From Candidatus Zhuqueibacterota bacterium (GTDB taxonomy: Bacteria; Zhuqueibacterota; Zhuqueibacteria; Residuimicrobiales; Krinioviventaceae): a stretch of 64,000 nucleotides of DNA. A model generated the notes under the pieces. That model saw nothing but the letters and a program-made list of their open reading frames with translations. It made no database searches and was not told the origin of the DNA. A program made the translations under genes and the position numbers. The stretch is taken from NCBI GenBank assembly GCA_016928775.1, contig JAFGKD010000033.1:1-64000 (forward strand), written 5' to 3'. How positions within the stretch are numbered: position 1 is the stretch's first letter; each line of letters begins with the position of its first letter. This document shows, piece after piece, positions 18,665 to 28,749 of this stretch.

Positions 18665-19351
18665 ATGATGTTTTTTCCTTTAGATAGCACATTGATATTA
18701 TTAATCCCGGCGATTCTATTGAGCATATATGCACAATTTGCCATTCGTAGCGCCTACTCTAAATGGAGCAAGGTTCGATCATCCCTTGGCATGAACGGCG
18801 CTCAAATCGCACAACGATTGTTACAACAAAATGGCATCTACGATGTTGAAGTTGAAGAAGTGGGTGGGTCATTGTCGGATCACTATGACTCACGCGCCAA
18901 AAAAGTCCGTTTGTCGAGCGATGTATACCATTCAACATCTTTGGCTGCATTGAGTGTGGCGGCGCATGAAACCGGTCATGCCATCCAGCATGCAACCAGC
19001 TACGGACCGCTCAATATTCGCCAGTCGCTGTTCCCGATCGCCAGCTTTGGCACAAACTGGGGCATCTGGATTTTTTTGATCGGCATGTTCATTTCTTCAT
19101 TCAGCTTTTTGATGGATGTCGGCATTTTGCTCTTTGCTGGCGCGGTGATTTTTCAGATCGTCACTTTACCGGTCGAGTTCAACGCCAGCAACCGTGCCCT
19201 GGCGCAATTGAGTACTGGCGGCTATCTGAGAACAGATGAAATAAATGGCGCAAAAAAAGTACTCAATGCCGCGGCGTTGACCTATGTTGCTGCCGCAGCG
19301 CTCGCTGTGCTGCATCTGGTTCGCTTGTTGATTCTTCGCGGCGACGAGTAA
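18665..19351 (+). CDS. Membrane zinc metallopeptidase, YugP type
   Basis: A 228-residue integral membrane protein of the zinc peptidase family typified by Bacillus YugP. The metal site HETGH is at 101-105, following SVAA, with the third ligand expected further on in EFNASNRAL. Membrane segments occur at 8-27, about 130-150, 152-172 and 205-225. TTGGAGGTGATT precedes the ATG at 18665, so the upstream TTG in the same frame overlaps the ribosome-binding site and is not used. Its substrates are unknown. A terminator at 19376 follows. Confidence 0.85.
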   Translation: MMFFPLDSTLILLIPAILLSIYAQFAIRSAYSKWSKVRSSLGMNGAQIAQRLLQQNGIYDVEVEEVGGSLSDHYDSRAKKVRLSSDVYHSTSLAALSVAAHETGHAIQHATSYGPLNIRQSLFPIASFGTNWGIWIFLIGMFISSFSFLMDVGILLFAGAVIFQIVTLPVEFNASNRALAQLSTGGYLRTDEINGAKKVLNAAALTYVAAAALAVLHLVRLLILRGDE

Positions 19352-19375
19352 TCATAGCCTATAGATACCAAGGAT

Positions 19376-19410
19376 AAAAAGGAGACAAGAATTTGTCTCC
19401 TTTTTTATTT
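19376..19410 (+). terminator. Rho-independent terminator after zinc peptidase gene
   Basis: GGAGACAA at 19381-19388 pairs with TTGTCTCC at 19393-19400 around a four-base loop, preceded by A5 and followed by T6. The symmetry of A and T runs lets it act on either strand, but only plus-strand genes lie beside it. Confidence 0.9.
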
Positions 19411-19446
19411 TGAGGCTCTTCAATTGGAATAATAAAGAAGCACAAT

Positions 19447-20205
19447 ATGCGAGCTTTTAAAACCAGTGGTGAGTACGTGCTGCTTGATATTGGCACGCTT
19501 GACATACCGGCAGCCGATGCCCTAATGCAGAAGCTTGTGACTAAAAGACAACACGAGACGATCCCGGATATGCTGCTTTTTTTGTCCTACGTGCCGTGCC
19601 TGGCGGTTGGTGCCCGACAATTGAATGAGAATGATTTTTTAAAGCCGCAGCGTTATTTCAAAGAGCGAGGCATAACGCTTTATAAAACCGCGCGCGGCGG
19701 CGGATTGACCTATCACTGGCCGGGACAACTCGTGACGTTTCCGATAGTGAAACTGCAGGCGAATGAACAAAATATCCCGTCTTTTATGCGTAAACTTGAA
19801 GAAATTGGCCTGAGAACTCTGGCTGAAGTCGGCATCACAGCCCATCGTAAACGCGAAGAGACGGCCCAGATTGGCTTGTGGGTCGGGGACGACAAGATTG
19901 CCTCCATGGGCATTCGAATTTCGCGCTGGGTGACAAGCTATGGTTTTGCATTAAATTTGAGCGGTGATATATCGGTCTCGCGTTATATTCGCCCCTGCGG
20001 TCTGGATGTCAAGCTGGTTACAGTGGAAGCACTGATCGGGCGACATCCGTCTCGAGACGATGTAAAAGAAAAAATTCGACATAATTTTGAAAAAATATTT
20101 CAACGGCGACAGATCACATGTGATAAATATAGTGCACAGATAAAGCATATTGTCAATAAGCACAGCGCGACCGCAGGCGGCAACCAAAAAATAGAACCTT
20201 TTTAA
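19447..20205 (+). CDS. lipB: Octanoyl-ACP:protein octanoyltransferase LipB
   Basis: This 252-residue enzyme transfers octanoyl from acyl carrier protein to lipoyl domains, the first step of lipoate synthesis. The catalytic pair is K150 (GDDKIASMGI) and C184 (IRPCGLD), and the signature RGGGLTYHWPGQLV is at 83-96. The family usually ends near residue 215. Here about 30 extra, poorly conserved, Lys/His-rich residues follow. No lipA is seen in the window. The gene stands alone between a terminator and the grpE promoter region. Confidence 0.93.
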   Translation: MRAFKTSGEYVLLDIGTLDIPAADALMQKLVTKRQHETIPDMLLFLSYVPCLAVGARQLNENDFLKPQRYFKERGITLYKTARGGGLTYHWPGQLVTFPIVKLQANEQNIPSFMRKLEEIGLRTLAEVGITAHRKREETAQIGLWVGDDKIASMGIRISRWVTSYGFALNLSGDISVSRYIRPCGLDVKLVTVEALIGRHPSRDDVKEKIRHNFEKIFQRRQITCDKYSAQIKHIVNKHSATAGGNQKIEPF

Positions 20206-20238
20206 CCACACTACATACGTACCTGTTGCTTGAAATGT

Positions 20239-20304
20239 CTGTCATATTGACAGATAAACCTGTTGGCTTCACACGTTGATAAAAAGCACTCATGTTGCAA
20301 GTGC
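20239..20304 (+). promoter_or_regulatory. Inverted repeats upstream of grpE
   Basis: Two symmetric sites lie upstream of the sigma-54 element. One is CTGTCA-TAT-TGACAG at 20239-20253, a perfect 6-base inverted repeat. The other is GCACT-N9-AGTGC at 20286-20304. The second resembles the core of CIRCE, but the spacing is two bases short and the outer TTA/TAA arms are missing. Either could bind an enhancer-binding activator or another regulator; this is inference from symmetry and position. Confidence 0.35.
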
Positions 20305-20337
20305 AATAAAAACATAGATCAGCTCCAGTTTTCTTTC

Positions 20338-20354
20338 TGGCATATAGATTGCAT
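20338..20354 (+). promoter_or_regulatory. Sigma-54 (-24/-12) promoter of grpE-dnaJ
   Basis: CTGGCATATAGATTGCAT matches the RpoN consensus core TGGCA-N6-TTGCW. The invariant GG at 20339-20340 and GC at 20351-20352 are 12 bases apart, as required. Transcription would start near 20364, about 37 bases before the grpE ATG. The same 11 fixed bases, TGGCAT-N5-TTGCA, precede dnaK at 23969. RpoN itself is not in this window. Confidence 0.7.
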
Positions 20355-20400
20355 TTGCAAAAGAGCTTTGTAAATAAGAAATGACAATATTGAGGACCAC

Positions 20401-20985
20401 ATGCCGGATAATAAAGTAAACAATGCTATTGAAATTGAAATCGACGACGACAACGGTTCATCAAAAGAGGAAATAAAACAAGATACTGAACAGCCGGAAA
20501 ACCAGGCTGCATACGCTGAAACATCACAAGAAATAGAAGAAAAGCCTGATTATTATGATCAATATTTGCGTATGCAGGCCGAGCTGCAAAATTACAAGCG
20601 TCGAATTGAGCAAAGAATGCAAGAGTGGCGCTTGTATGCGGCGAAAGAGATTGTTTCACAACTCTTGCCGGTGATCGATGACTTTGAAATTCTCTTCAAT
20701 CATCACCGGGAGGGTACAGAGGAAATTTGTGTTGATGGCGTAAAAATGATTTACAACAAGCTTCTATCATCTCTTGTGGAGCTTGGTCTTGAACCTATTG
20801 AAGCAGAGGGAAAGCAGTTTGATCCCAATCTTCATGAAGCGGTGATGGCTGAAGAGTCCGATGAGGTTGAAGAGGGTCGTGTTTTAAAAGTTTGGCAGCG
20901 CGGCTTTCTATATAAAGACACATTGCTGAGACCAGCCAAAGTAATCACGGCAAAGGCAAAAAAAGATGATGTAAAAGATGGCTAA
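20401..20985 (+). CDS. grpE: Nucleotide exchange factor GrpE
   Basis: GrpE releases ADP from DnaK. The 194-residue protein has an acidic, disordered N-terminus (1-50), a long dimerising helix (about 55-90, [15 protein letters not shown]) and the C-terminal beta domain with the family signature [17 protein letters not shown]. The end matches [17 protein letters not shown], a GrpE hallmark. TTGAGGACCAC precedes ATG. It overlaps dnaJ by 8 bases and shares the sigma-54-type promoter at 20338. Confidence 0.95.
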   Translation: MPDNKVNNAIEIEIDDDNGSSKEEIKQDTEQPENQAAYAETSQEIEEKPDYYDQYLRMQAELQNYKRRIEQRMQEWRLYAAKEIVSQLLPVIDDFEILFNHHREGTEEICVDGVKMIYNKLLSSLVELGLEPIEAEGKQFDPNLHEAVMAEESDEVEEGRVLKVWQRGFLYKDTLLRPAKVITAKAKKDDVKDG

Positions 20986-21862
20986 AAACTATTATGACAT
21001 ATTGGGTGTGTCTGAAGACGCCTCGGAAGGTGATATAAAAAAAGCCTATCGAGACTTGGCGAAAAAATATCATCCAGACAAGCATAAAGGTGATAAAGCT
21101 GCCGAGACGCGTTTTAAAGAGATATCCGAAGCCTATGCAACCTTGAATGATCCCAAAAAACGCGCCCAGTATGATCAGATGCGTCGATTTGGCGGTGGAT
21201 ATGGTGGTACGCACCAGAACTTCAGCTTTGAAGACCTGGGCAATATTTTTGGCGGTAGTTTTCGCGGGCGCCGCAGTGCTGGTGGCGGGTTTGGTGATTT
21301 ATTTAGTGAGTTTTTTGGCGGTTCGAGTGGCTTTACCTCGCACCCGCGCAAAGGTCAAGATATTTCTGCCGAGCTGACAATTCCATTTGATATGGCCATA
21401 AGCGGCGGCAAACAAGTCATGGTTGTAAATGGTCACAAGCTGAATGTGAACATCCCGGTTGGCGCCGAAGACGGAAAAAAAATTCGTCTACGTGGGCAGG
21501 GTCATCATGGTATGGATGGTGGCGCTTCGGGCGATTTGATCATCACTATTCATGTGACGCCGCATCCCTATTTCAAACGCAAAGGTGCGGATATTTACAG
21601 CACTGCCGCCGTGAATATTGTCCAGGCATCCCTGGGCGCCAGGATTGCTGTGCAAACGTATGATAAAGGATTGGTCTCTCTCAAGATTCCCGCTGGAACA
21701 CAAAACGGCAAGTTATTTAAACTAAAAGGTATGGGTGTTTATATCAACGGTCATCAAGGCGATCATTTCGTCGAGATTCAGGTGAATGTGCCGGATCATC
21801 TCGATGCAAAATCCCGCAAAGCGCTTGAGCAATTCGCAAAAACAGCCGGAATTGACTACTGA
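20978..21862 (+). CDS. DnaJ-type co-chaperone without zinc finger
   Basis: A 294-residue Hsp40 that delivers clients to DnaK and stimulates its ATPase. The J domain is residues 4-70, with the HPD motif at 32-34. A Gly/Phe-rich region spans 70-115, and two beta-sandwich client-binding domains run from about 125 to 285. The CxxCxGxG zinc repeats of classical DnaJ are absent, so this is a class II (CbpA-like) protein. Its overlap with grpE, and dnaK 2.2 kb downstream, make it the likely main partner of DnaK here. No class I DnaJ is in the window. Confidence 0.93.
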   Translation: MAKNYYDILGVSEDASEGDIKKAYRDLAKKYHPDKHKGDKAAETRFKEISEAYATLNDPKKRAQYDQMRRFGGGYGGTHQNFSFEDLGNIFGGSFRGRRSAGGGFGDLFSEFFGGSSGFTSHPRKGQDISAELTIPFDMAISGGKQVMVVNGHKLNVNIPVGAEDGKKIRLRGQGHHGMDGGASGDLIITIHVTPHPYFKRKGADIYSTAAVNIVQASLGARIAVQTYDKGLVSLKIPAGTQNGKLFKLKGMGVYINGHQGDHFVEIQVNVPDHLDAKSRKALEQFAKTAGIDY

Positions 21863-21990
21863 AAACAGGAATAAATGAATGAAACGTTGCGGTTTTATGT
21901 CGCAAAATAGTTCGAAACAATAGAAATGAGTTGTCGTTTTCATTACGAATAGTGCGAAACCGACATGCGAAAATAAAGAAAGGAAACAAA

Positions 21991-23478
21991 ATGAAGTCCA
22001 AACTCACTTTAATTATACTCTTTGCAGTGTTCCTTGGTGTGATTGTTGGGCTGGTGATCTCCTCAAATTTGGATTTGACCAACAGATCAATTGCTGCAGA
22101 TTCGAAAGCTGCGAAACCGGTGCTTCTGGGAGCGCAATATGATAATTTGGATGCTTCTCAGGTGGCCAGTGCAGAGGCGTTGAGCAAAGCATTTGCGCAC
22201 GTCGCCGAATTGGTCAAGGGTTCGGTTGTCACAATCAAGAGCACGCAAACTGTCCGTACAGAAGTACCCGAATTTTGGCAGTACTTTTTCAACGTACCGG
22301 ATGAGCGGATTCGCCAGGGTCTTGGCTCAGGTGTCATTGTGAATCCGGACGGCTATATCATCACCAATAATCATGTCGTTGAAGGCGCCGATGAGCTGCA
22401 AGTGTCCATCGGAAAAGACAATTTTGATGCAACAATCGTCGGACGCGATCCCGAAAGTGACCTGGCAGTCATTAAAATTGAAGGAGATAACCTCAATGCA
22501 ATAAAGCTGGGGGATTCTGATGATCTCCAAGTGGGAGAATGGGTGCTGGCCATTGGAAATCCATTTGCCGCAGTTCTCGATCAGACCGTGACGGCCGGTA
22601 TCGTGAGTGCAAAGGGTCGCACCAACCTGACTGAAGGACGGATTCCTTTCGAGGATTTTATACAGACGGATGCCGCCATTAATCCTGGAAATTCGGGCGG
22701 GGCATTGGTCAATATGAGAGGTGAGCTGGTTGGTATAAACACCATGATCTATTCCAGCTCGGGTGGCAATGTCGGCATTGGATTTGCGATCCCGATCAAT
22801 TTAGCAAAAAATGTGATGGAACAGCTGATTGACAAAGGCAAAGTCGCGCGCGGCTGGCTTGGCGTTTATATCGGCACCCCGGATGAGGAAATGGCAGAAG
22901 CTCTCGGTCTGGATGAAACAACCGGTGCCCTGGTGAATGAAGTCACAAAAGACAGCCCCGCTGAAGATGCGGGACTCAAGGAGCTCGATGTGATTCTCGA
23001 AGTGGATGGGAAAAAAATTGAAGATAGCAGCCACCTGGTGAATACGATCGCCAATTATGCTCCGGGATCTGACGTGGAGCTGCTGATCTGGCGCGATGGC
23101 CGGGAAAAGACCATCACACTTAAATTGGGCGAACGACCGACGGGCGGTGATATTGTCTCCGAGGAAGACGAAGATGTCGAAAATTTGCTGGGCATTGAAG
23201 TGGATGCCTTGACACGCGAAAATATGCGCCAATTTCAAGTAGACTACACGGGTGAGGAGGGTGTGATCATTATTAATGTCGAACGTGAATCCGCTGCGGC
23301 CAAAGAGGGAATTCGTCCGGGAGACCTGATCAAATCGATCAACAAAGAACCTGTCAAAAGTGTGAGCGATTTTAACAGGGTGGTCAAGGATATCGAGCCG
23401 AATTCGGTTGTGCTGTTTCGAATCAAACGAGGTGACTCCGGCTATTTTGCGGCTATTCGTGTACCAAAACAAAAGTAG
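21991..23478 (+). CDS. Periplasmic serine protease, DegP/HtrA family
   Basis: A 495-residue envelope quality-control protease. A membrane anchor or uncleaved signal covers 5-25. The trypsin-like domain has the triad H128 (TNNHVVEG), D157 (PESDLAVI) and S235 (NPGNSGGALV). Two PDZ domains follow, at about 290-385 and 400-490. I start at the ATG at 21991, preceded by AAAGGAAA, and not at the upstream frame opening at 21931, whose 20 extra residues would put charged sequence before the signal. It lies between dnaJ and dnaK, in a folding-stress block. A 12-base-pair hairpin follows its stop. Confidence 0.93.
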   Translation: MKSKLTLIILFAVFLGVIVGLVISSNLDLTNRSIAADSKAAKPVLLGAQYDNLDASQVASAEALSKAFAHVAELVKGSVVTIKSTQTVRTEVPEFWQYFFNVPDERIRQGLGSGVIVNPDGYIITNNHVVEGADELQVSIGKDNFDATIVGRDPESDLAVIKIEGDNLNAIKLGDSDDLQVGEWVLAIGNPFAAVLDQTVTAGIVSAKGRTNLTEGRIPFEDFIQTDAAINPGNSGGALVNMRGELVGINTMIYSSSGGNVGIGFAIPINLAKNVMEQLIDKGKVARGWLGVYIGTPDEEMAEALGLDETTGALVNEVTKDSPAEDAGLKELDVILEVDGKKIEDSSHLVNTIANYAPGSDVELLIWRDGREKTITLKLGERPTGGDIVSEEDEDVENLLGIEVDALTRENMRQFQVDYTGEEGVIIINVERESAAAKEGIRPGDLIKSINKEPVKSVSDFNRVVKDIEPNSVVLFRIKRGDSGYFAAIRVPKQK

Positions 23479-23487
23479 AAAATCATA

Positions 23488-23518
23488 AATGGCGATGGGG
23501 GCGAATCCCATCGCCATT
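23488..23518 (+). terminator. Strong hairpin after degP, no T-tract
   Basis: AATGGCGATGGG at 23488-23499 pairs perfectly with CCCATCGCCATT at 23507-23518 around a 7-base loop. There is no T-run, so it may be an unusual terminator, an RNA-stabilising hairpin or a protein-binding palindrome. The fmdB-like gene starts 43 bases later. Confidence 0.55.
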
Positions 23519-23560
23519 CGTGCGTATAGAAGATGATTGCCGTTTACAAGAGGAGCAAAG

Positions 23561-23830
23561 ATGCCAACTTATGACTACAGATGCAAAGAATGCGGACATC
23601 AATTCGAAGTATTTCAAGCCATCTCGGCCGAGCCAATAAAAAAATGCCCGGTGTGCGGCAGTGAGGTGGAGCGTTTAATTGGCGGCGGAGCCGGTTTGGT
23701 TTTTAAAGGCTCTGGATTTTATATCACTGATTATAAAAATAAAAAAGATAACACCTCCCCCAAAACCAAGCCCGACTCCAGTACGCCAGCAGAGTCGACT
23801 TTAAAAAAAGAAACCAAAAATTCAGACTGA
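23561..23830 (+). CDS. FmdB-family zinc-ribbon protein
   Basis: An 89-residue protein beginning MPTYDYRCKECGHQF, the usual start of the FmdB family. Two CxxC pairs (C8/C11 and C29/C32) form a zinc ribbon. The GFYITDYK motif near 52-59 is also typical. The tail is a charged, disordered Lys/Ser/Thr stretch. GAGGAG lies just before the ATG at 23561. The family is widespread, sometimes suggested as regulatory, but without proven function. Confidence 0.9.
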   Translation: MPTYDYRCKECGHQFEVFQAISAEPIKKCPVCGSEVERLIGGGAGLVFKGSGFYITDYKNKKDNTSPKTKPDSSTPAESTLKKETKNSD

Positions 23831-23917
23831 CAGATTGACGCAATACGCGTCTAATTGGCGGCATTCTAGATCATTTGTCCCTTTTCTGCAAAACAGTTCG
23901 TTGCATTTGTACGTTTT

Positions 23918-23934
23918 ATGTAGCTGTTTTTTTT
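23918..23934 (+). terminator. Possible weak terminator before dnaK
   Basis: AAAACAG near 23889 can pair with CTGTTTT at about 23923, across a loop of roughly 27 bases, and a run of eight T follows. The stem is short and A-T-rich. If real, it separates the FmdB-type gene from dnaK and leaves dnaK dependent on its own promoter at 23969. Confidence 0.35.
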
Positions 23935-23968
23935 ATGAATAGCGTGGATAATTTTTGCGCTGTGGTTG

Positions 23969-23985
23969 TGGCATGACACTTGCAC
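23969..23985 (+). promoter_or_regulatory. Sigma-54 (-24/-12) promoter of dnaK
   Basis: TGGCATGACACTTGCAC fits the RpoN consensus TGGCACGRNNNTTGCW with one mismatch at the first C after TGGCA. GG at 23970-23971 and GC at 23982-23983 are 12 bases apart. The predicted start is near 23995, about 43 bases before the dnaK GTG. No CIRCE element is seen nearby. Confidence 0.75.
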
Positions 23986-24037
23986 TAACCGAGCGAAAAA
24001 GTCATCCCTTTGAAAATTGTAAATAAAGAGGAAACTA

Positions 24038-25954
24038 GTGGGCAAGATTATAGGAATTGATCTCGGAACGACGAACTCATGCGTGGCGGTAATGGAAGGC
24101 GGCGAGCCAACCGTTATCCCAAATAGCGAAGGTGGTCGAACAACGCCATCTGTTGTGGCGTTTAGCAAAACCGGCGAGCGATTGGTCGGCCAGGTTGCCA
24201 AAAGGCAAGCGATCACCAATCCGGAAAAAACAATTTATTCGATCAAACGTTTTATGGGGCGACGCTATGCCGAGGTGCATACTGAAATTGATGAAGTCCC
24301 CTACAAAGTGATTAGCGGCCAAAACGATGTCGCGCGCGTGCGAATCGAAGACAAGGAATATACACCCCAGGAAATTTCAGCCATGATCCTGCAAAAAATG
24401 AAACAAACGGCTGAAGACTATCTGGGAGAAAAAGTCAGAGAGGCCGTCGTCACGGTTCCAGCTTATTTTAACGACAGTCAACGCCAGGCCACCAAAGAGG
24501 CTGGCGAGATCGCCGGTTTGGATGTAAAACGAATCATCAACGAGCCGACCGCAGCGTCTCTGGCTTATGGTTTGGACAAAAAAAGCAATGAAAAAATCGC
24601 GGTCTACGACCTTGGTGGTGGAACATTTGATATTTCTATTCTCGAAATTGGCGACGGTGTTTTTGAGGTAAAATCTACAAACGGCGATACCCACCTGGGT
24701 GGCGATGATTTCGATCAGCGCATCATTGACTGGATGGTGGACGAGTTTGTCAAGCAGGAAGGCGTCGATCTCTCCAAAGATCCGATGGCCCTGCAACGGC
24801 TGAAAGAGGCTGCTGAAAAAGCCAAAACCGAGCTTTCAACGACAACACAAACTGAAATCAATTTGCCGTTTATTACAGCGACCGATACCGGGCCAAAACA
24901 CCTCAATATGAATTTGACGCGGGCCAAATTTGAGCAGATGTGTGATGACCTGTTTCAACGAAGTCTTGAGCCGTGTAAAGTCGCTTTAAAAGACGCAGGA
25001 TTAACGGCCAAGGATATAGATGAAGTTGTTCTTGTTGGCGGATCAACACGAATGCCGAAAATTCAACAGTTGGTTAAAGACCTGTTCGGCAGAGAGCCGC
25101 ACAAAGGCGTCAACCCTGATGAGGTTGTGGCTGTTGGCGCCGCGATCCAGGGTGGCGTGCTGTCCGGTGATGTCTCCGACGTCCTTTTGCTGGACGTGAC
25201 ACCACTGTCGCTCGGCATTGAAACACTCGGTGGCGTGAAAACAACGCTTATTGAAAAAAATACAACAATTCCGACAAAAAAATCCGAAATCTTTTCAACT
25301 GCAGCAGACAATCAGCCATCGGTTGAAATTCATGTATTGCAGGGCGAACGGCAAATGGCAGTTGATAATCGTACGCTTGGTCGCTTTCACCTGGATGGTA
25401 TTCCATCGGCGCCACGTGGCATCCCGCAGATCGAGGTGACATTCGACATAGACGCAAATGGTATTTTGAATGTCTCGGCCAAAGACAAAGCAACGAACAA
25501 GGAACAGTCGATTCGTATCGAAGCCTCAACTGGCTTGTCGCAAAGCGAAATTGAAAAAATGGTCAATGACGCAAAAGCGCACGCAGCAGAAGACAAAAAG
25601 AAACGCGAACTCATCGATACAAAGAATCAAGCGGATCAGATCATCTATCAAACAGAAAAACAGCTCAAGGAATATGGCGATAAGCTGGATGCGGTGTTAA
25701 AAGGCCAACTTGAGAATGCCATCGGCCGCTTGAAAGAAGCGATCAAAGGTGATAATGTTGATGAAATGAAATCCGCCATAGACGGCGTCAATGCGATCAT
25801 GCAACAGGCTGCACAAAAAATGTACGAAGCGACTGCACAGCAACAGGCACAAGGTGCCCAATCCGGTGCGGAAGCCGGTCAGGCCGCAGACGCTGATAAA
25901 AAAACAGAGGCGGAAGACGCGGATTTTGAAGTCGTCGATGATGATAAAAAATAA
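24038..25954 (+). CDS. dnaK: Chaperone DnaK (Hsp70)
   Basis: The full-length 638-residue ATP-dependent chaperone. The ATPase domain shows [13 protein letters not shown] near the start, [31 protein letters not shown] and [13 protein letters not shown]. The substrate-binding domain begins near 385 with [17 protein letters not shown], and the helical lid ends in a Gln/Ala-rich segment and the acidic tail [13 protein letters not shown]. The start is GTG with AAAGAGGAAAC upstream. Its promoter is of sigma-54 type. A strong terminator lies 46 bases after its stop, before clpB. Confidence 0.98.
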   Translation: MGKIIGIDLGTTNSCVAVMEGGEPTVIPNSEGGRTTPSVVAFSKTGERLVGQVAKRQAITNPEKTIYSIKRFMGRRYAEVHTEIDEVPYKVISGQNDVARVRIEDKEYTPQEISAMILQKMKQTAEDYLGEKVREAVVTVPAYFNDSQRQATKEAGEIAGLDVKRIINEPTAASLAYGLDKKSNEKIAVYDLGGGTFDISILEIGDGVFEVKSTNGDTHLGGDDFDQRIIDWMVDEFVKQEGVDLSKDPMALQRLKEAAEKAKTELSTTTQTEINLPFITATDTGPKHLNMNLTRAKFEQMCDDLFQRSLEPCKVALKDAGLTAKDIDEVVLVGGSTRMPKIQQLVKDLFGREPHKGVNPDEVVAVGAAIQGGVLSGDVSDVLLLDVTPLSLGIETLGGVKTTLIEKNTTIPTKKSEIFSTAADNQPSVEIHVLQGERQMAVDNRTLGRFHLDGIPSAPRGIPQIEVTFDIDANGILNVSAKDKATNKEQSIRIEASTGLSQSEIEKMVNDAKAHAAEDKKKRELIDTKNQADQIIYQTEKQLKEYGDKLDAVLKGQLENAIGRLKEAIKGDNVDEMKSAIDGVNAIMQQAAQKMYEATAQQQAQGAQSGAEAGQAADADKKTEAEDADFEVVDDDKK

Positions 25955-26000
25955 CATTTAATGTAAAACTTTTGATTAAAAACTGAGGGTAAAATCAGTA

Positions 26001-26034
26001 AAGGCGAGATTGAGTCATCGATCTCGCCTTTTTC
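26001..26034 (+). terminator. Rho-independent terminator after dnaK
   Basis: AAGGCGAGAT at 26001-26010 pairs with ATCTCGCCTT at 26021-26030, a perfect 10-base-pair stem with a 10-base loop, followed by TTT. The clpB ATG is only 22 bases further on. Either clpB is expressed by read-through or a promoter lies upstream of the hairpin. Confidence 0.9.
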
Positions 26035-26056
26035 CGGTAATATCAGGAGATTGATG

Positions 26057-28660
26057 ATGCTTTCGTATGAAAAGCTGACAATAAAATCACAAGAAGCGCT
26101 GCAGAAAGCGCAGCAGAGTGCGTCGGACCATGGTCAACAACAAATCGAGCCACTTCATCTGTTGGCTGGACTATTGGACTCTCCGGAAAGCATCGCGCGT
26201 TCAATATTTAAAAAATCCGGTGTCGATCCGGATATGGTGAAGAATCGCGCCCTAGAGGCCATCAACCGATTGCCCAAAGTCAGCGGTGGAATCGGCCAGA
26301 TTTATCTCTCCAACGATGCGAACAGACTTTTTGATAATGCATTAAAGGAAGCCAACCAGCTGCGCGACGAATTTGTCAGCATTGAACATCTGCTGTTGGC
26401 TCTTTGTGAGGACAGAACAGCAGCGGGTGATCTGCTGCGGCAAAACGGCTTGTCGCATGCGGTGGTTCTCAAAGTATTAAAGGATATTCGTGGTTCGCAA
26501 CGTGTGACGGATCAAACTCCTGAGGAAAAATACCAGGCACTCAAGCGTTATGCCCGTGATTTGAATGAACTGGCTCGTCAGAACAAGCTCGATCCGGTGA
26601 TTGGTCGTGATGATGAAATCCGTCGAGTTCTTCAGGTTTTGTCGCGGCGGACGAAAAATAATCCGGTTCTCATCGGGGAGCCCGGAGTTGGCAAAACAGC
26701 CATTGCCGAAGGCCTGGCGCATCGTATCGTTCAAGGCGACGTGCCGGAAAATCTCAAAACAAAAAAGATCATGGCCCTGGACCTTGGCCAGCTTGTTGCC
26801 GGCGCCAAATTTCGCGGCGAGTTTGAAGAACGACTCAAGGCAGTGCTCAAGGAGATTAGCGAGGCAAACGGCCAGGTCATTTTATTCATCGATGAGATCC
26901 ACACCCTTGTTGGAGCAGGAGCCGCGGAAGGATCGATGGACGCATCAAATATGCTCAAACCGGCACTGGCACGCGGCGAGCTTCGCTGTGTTGGCGCGAC
27001 AACCCTGGACGAGTACAGAAAATATATCGAAAAAGACGCGGCGCTGGAGCGTCGCTTTCAGCAGGTTTATATCAATCAACCGTCAGTGCACGACACTATT
27101 TCCATATTGCGTGGCTTGAAGGAGCGGTACGAAGTTCATCATGGCGTGCGTATACAGGACAGCGCCATTATCGCAGCGGCGACGCTGAGCGATCGTTATA
27201 TTTCAGATCGTTTTCTGCCGGACAAAGCCATCGATCTGGTCGATGAAGCGGCGTCAAAATTACGAATTGAAATTGACAGCATGCCAATCGAGCTGGATGA
27301 AGTCGAACGAAAAATAAAACAGCTCGAAATTGAACGTGAAGCACTGAAGAAGGAAAAAGATGCCGCATCAAAGAGTAGACTGGATGAAATCAAAAAAGAA
27401 TTGGCCAATCTCAACGAAACACGCCAGGAGCTCCGCGCCCACTGGGATATGGAAAAAGAAACGATCGCCCAAATACGCGCTTTGAAAGAACAATTGGAGC
27501 AAACCAAAACCAACGCTGCGCAGGCTGAGCGGGAGGGCGATTTGTCGCGCGCCGCCGAGCTTAAATATGGCCGGTTATCCGAATTGCAGCAAAAGCTCGA
27601 TACATTCAATCAAAAGCTGATTGACATTCAAAAAGACAGGCAGATGCTCAAGGAGGAAGTGGACGAGGAGGATATCGCCCAGATTGTTGCACAATGGACG
27701 GGCATTCCCGTGAGTAGAATGTTGGAGAGCGAAAAGGACAAACTGGTGCACATGGAAGAGCGAATCCATCGCAGATTGATCAACCAGAATGAAGCTGTTC
27801 AAGCTGTAGCAGATGCCATCCGCCGTTCTCGCGCCGGACTCCAGGATGAAGCGCGGCCAATTGGCTCTTTTATTTTTCTCGGATCAACTGGCGTCGGTAA
27901 AACTGAACTTGCACGCGCCCTGGCTGAATTCCTGTTTGACGACGAACACGCCCTCGTGCGCATTGATATGTCCGAATATTTGGAAAGACATACTGTTTCT
28001 CGCCTCATCGGCGCACCACCCGGCTATGTTGGTTATGATGAAGGCGGTCAACTCACCGAAGCGGTGCGTCGCCGCCCCTATTCCGTGGTGCTGCTGGATG
28101 AGATCGAAAAAGCCCACCCCGAGGTCTATAATGTCTTGTTACAAGTGCTCGATGACGGTAGATTGACCGATAATAAAGGTCGGACGGTTAATTTTAAAAA
28201 TACCATCGTCATCATGACGTCAAATATTGGCGCACAATTCATCATGCAGCGGTCACAGCAGATAGATGACTCGAATCGTGAACAGGTGCAAAAAGACATC
28301 ACCAACAAAGTGTATGAGATGCTCAAGCAAAACATGCGCCCTGAATTTCTCAACCGTATTGACGACATTATTGTTTTTCATACCCTGACGAAAGAGAATA
28401 TCAAGAAGATTGTCGATCTACAATTGCGGCACCTTGCCAAACGACTGGAAGATAAAAATCTGTCATTGGACGTGAGCGAGGCGGCGGCAGACTATCTGGC
28501 GCAGCATGGCTATGATCCAGCTTTTGGTGCGCGCCCGCTCAAACGCCTCATTCAAAAAACGCTCGTTAATCCATTGGCCATTAAACTAATCGAGGGCAAA
28601 TTTTCAGAGGGTGATACGATACATGTTGTCGTTCAAGAAAATTTGCTTGATTTTCAATAA
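26057..28660 (+). CDS. clpB: Disaggregase ClpB (Hsp104)
   Basis: An 867-residue AAA+ unfoldase that rescues aggregated proteins together with DnaK. Domains in order: Clp-N repeats (1-145), AAA-1 with Walker A GEPGVGKT at 207-214 and [11 protein letters not shown], the long ClpB-specific coiled-coil middle domain (about 400-520), and AAA-2 with [10 protein letters not shown] and [16 protein letters not shown]. The [13 protein letters not shown] pore loop is present. Of three adjacent candidate starts (TTG 26051, ATG 26054, ATG 26057) I take 26057, seven bases after AGGAG. No sigma-54 element is seen in the 100 bases upstream. Confidence 0.97.
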   Translation: MLSYEKLTIKSQEALQKAQQSASDHGQQQIEPLHLLAGLLDSPESIARSIFKKSGVDPDMVKNRALEAINRLPKVSGGIGQIYLSNDANRLFDNALKEANQLRDEFVSIEHLLLALCEDRTAAGDLLRQNGLSHAVVLKVLKDIRGSQRVTDQTPEEKYQALKRYARDLNELARQNKLDPVIGRDDEIRRVLQVLSRRTKNNPVLIGEPGVGKTAIAEGLAHRIVQGDVPENLKTKKIMALDLGQLVAGAKFRGEFEERLKAVLKEISEANGQVILFIDEIHTLVGAGAAEGSMDASNMLKPALARGELRCVGATTLDEYRKYIEKDAALERRFQQVYINQPSVHDTISILRGLKERYEVHHGVRIQDSAIIAAATLSDRYISDRFLPDKAIDLVDEAASKLRIEIDSMPIELDEVERKIKQLEIEREALKKEKDAASKSRLDEIKKELANLNETRQELRAHWDMEKETIAQIRALKEQLEQTKTNAAQAEREGDLSRAAELKYGRLSELQQKLDTFNQKLIDIQKDRQMLKEEVDEEDIAQIVAQWTGIPVSRMLESEKDKLVHMEERIHRRLINQNEAVQAVADAIRRSRAGLQDEARPIGSFIFLGSTGVGKTELARALAEFLFDDEHALVRIDMSEYLERHTVSRLIGAPPGYVGYDEGGQLTEAVRRRPYSVVLLDEIEKAHPEVYNVLLQVLDDGRLTDNKGRTVNFKNTIVIMTSNIGAQFIMQRSQQIDDSNREQVQKDITNKVYEMLKQNMRPEFLNRIDDIIVFHTLTKENIKKIVDLQLRHLAKRLEDKNLSLDVSEAAADYLAQHGYDPAFGARPLKRLIQKTLVNPLAIKLIEGKFSEGDTIHVVVQENLLDFQ

Positions 28661-28749
28661 AAAAAAAGATACCTTTTTAAATTCATTGGAACCCCGATTT
28701 ACGCTTTATCGTTAAAGCCGTGAATTCAATTATCTGGAGGACAAACTCG

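Noticed and set aside
20286..20304. Possible CIRCE (HrcA operator) before grpE
   Set aside because: The core GCACT/AGTGC is present but 9 bases apart (11 would be needed) and the TTA/TAA outer arms are missing. It is kept only as an uncharacterised inverted repeat.
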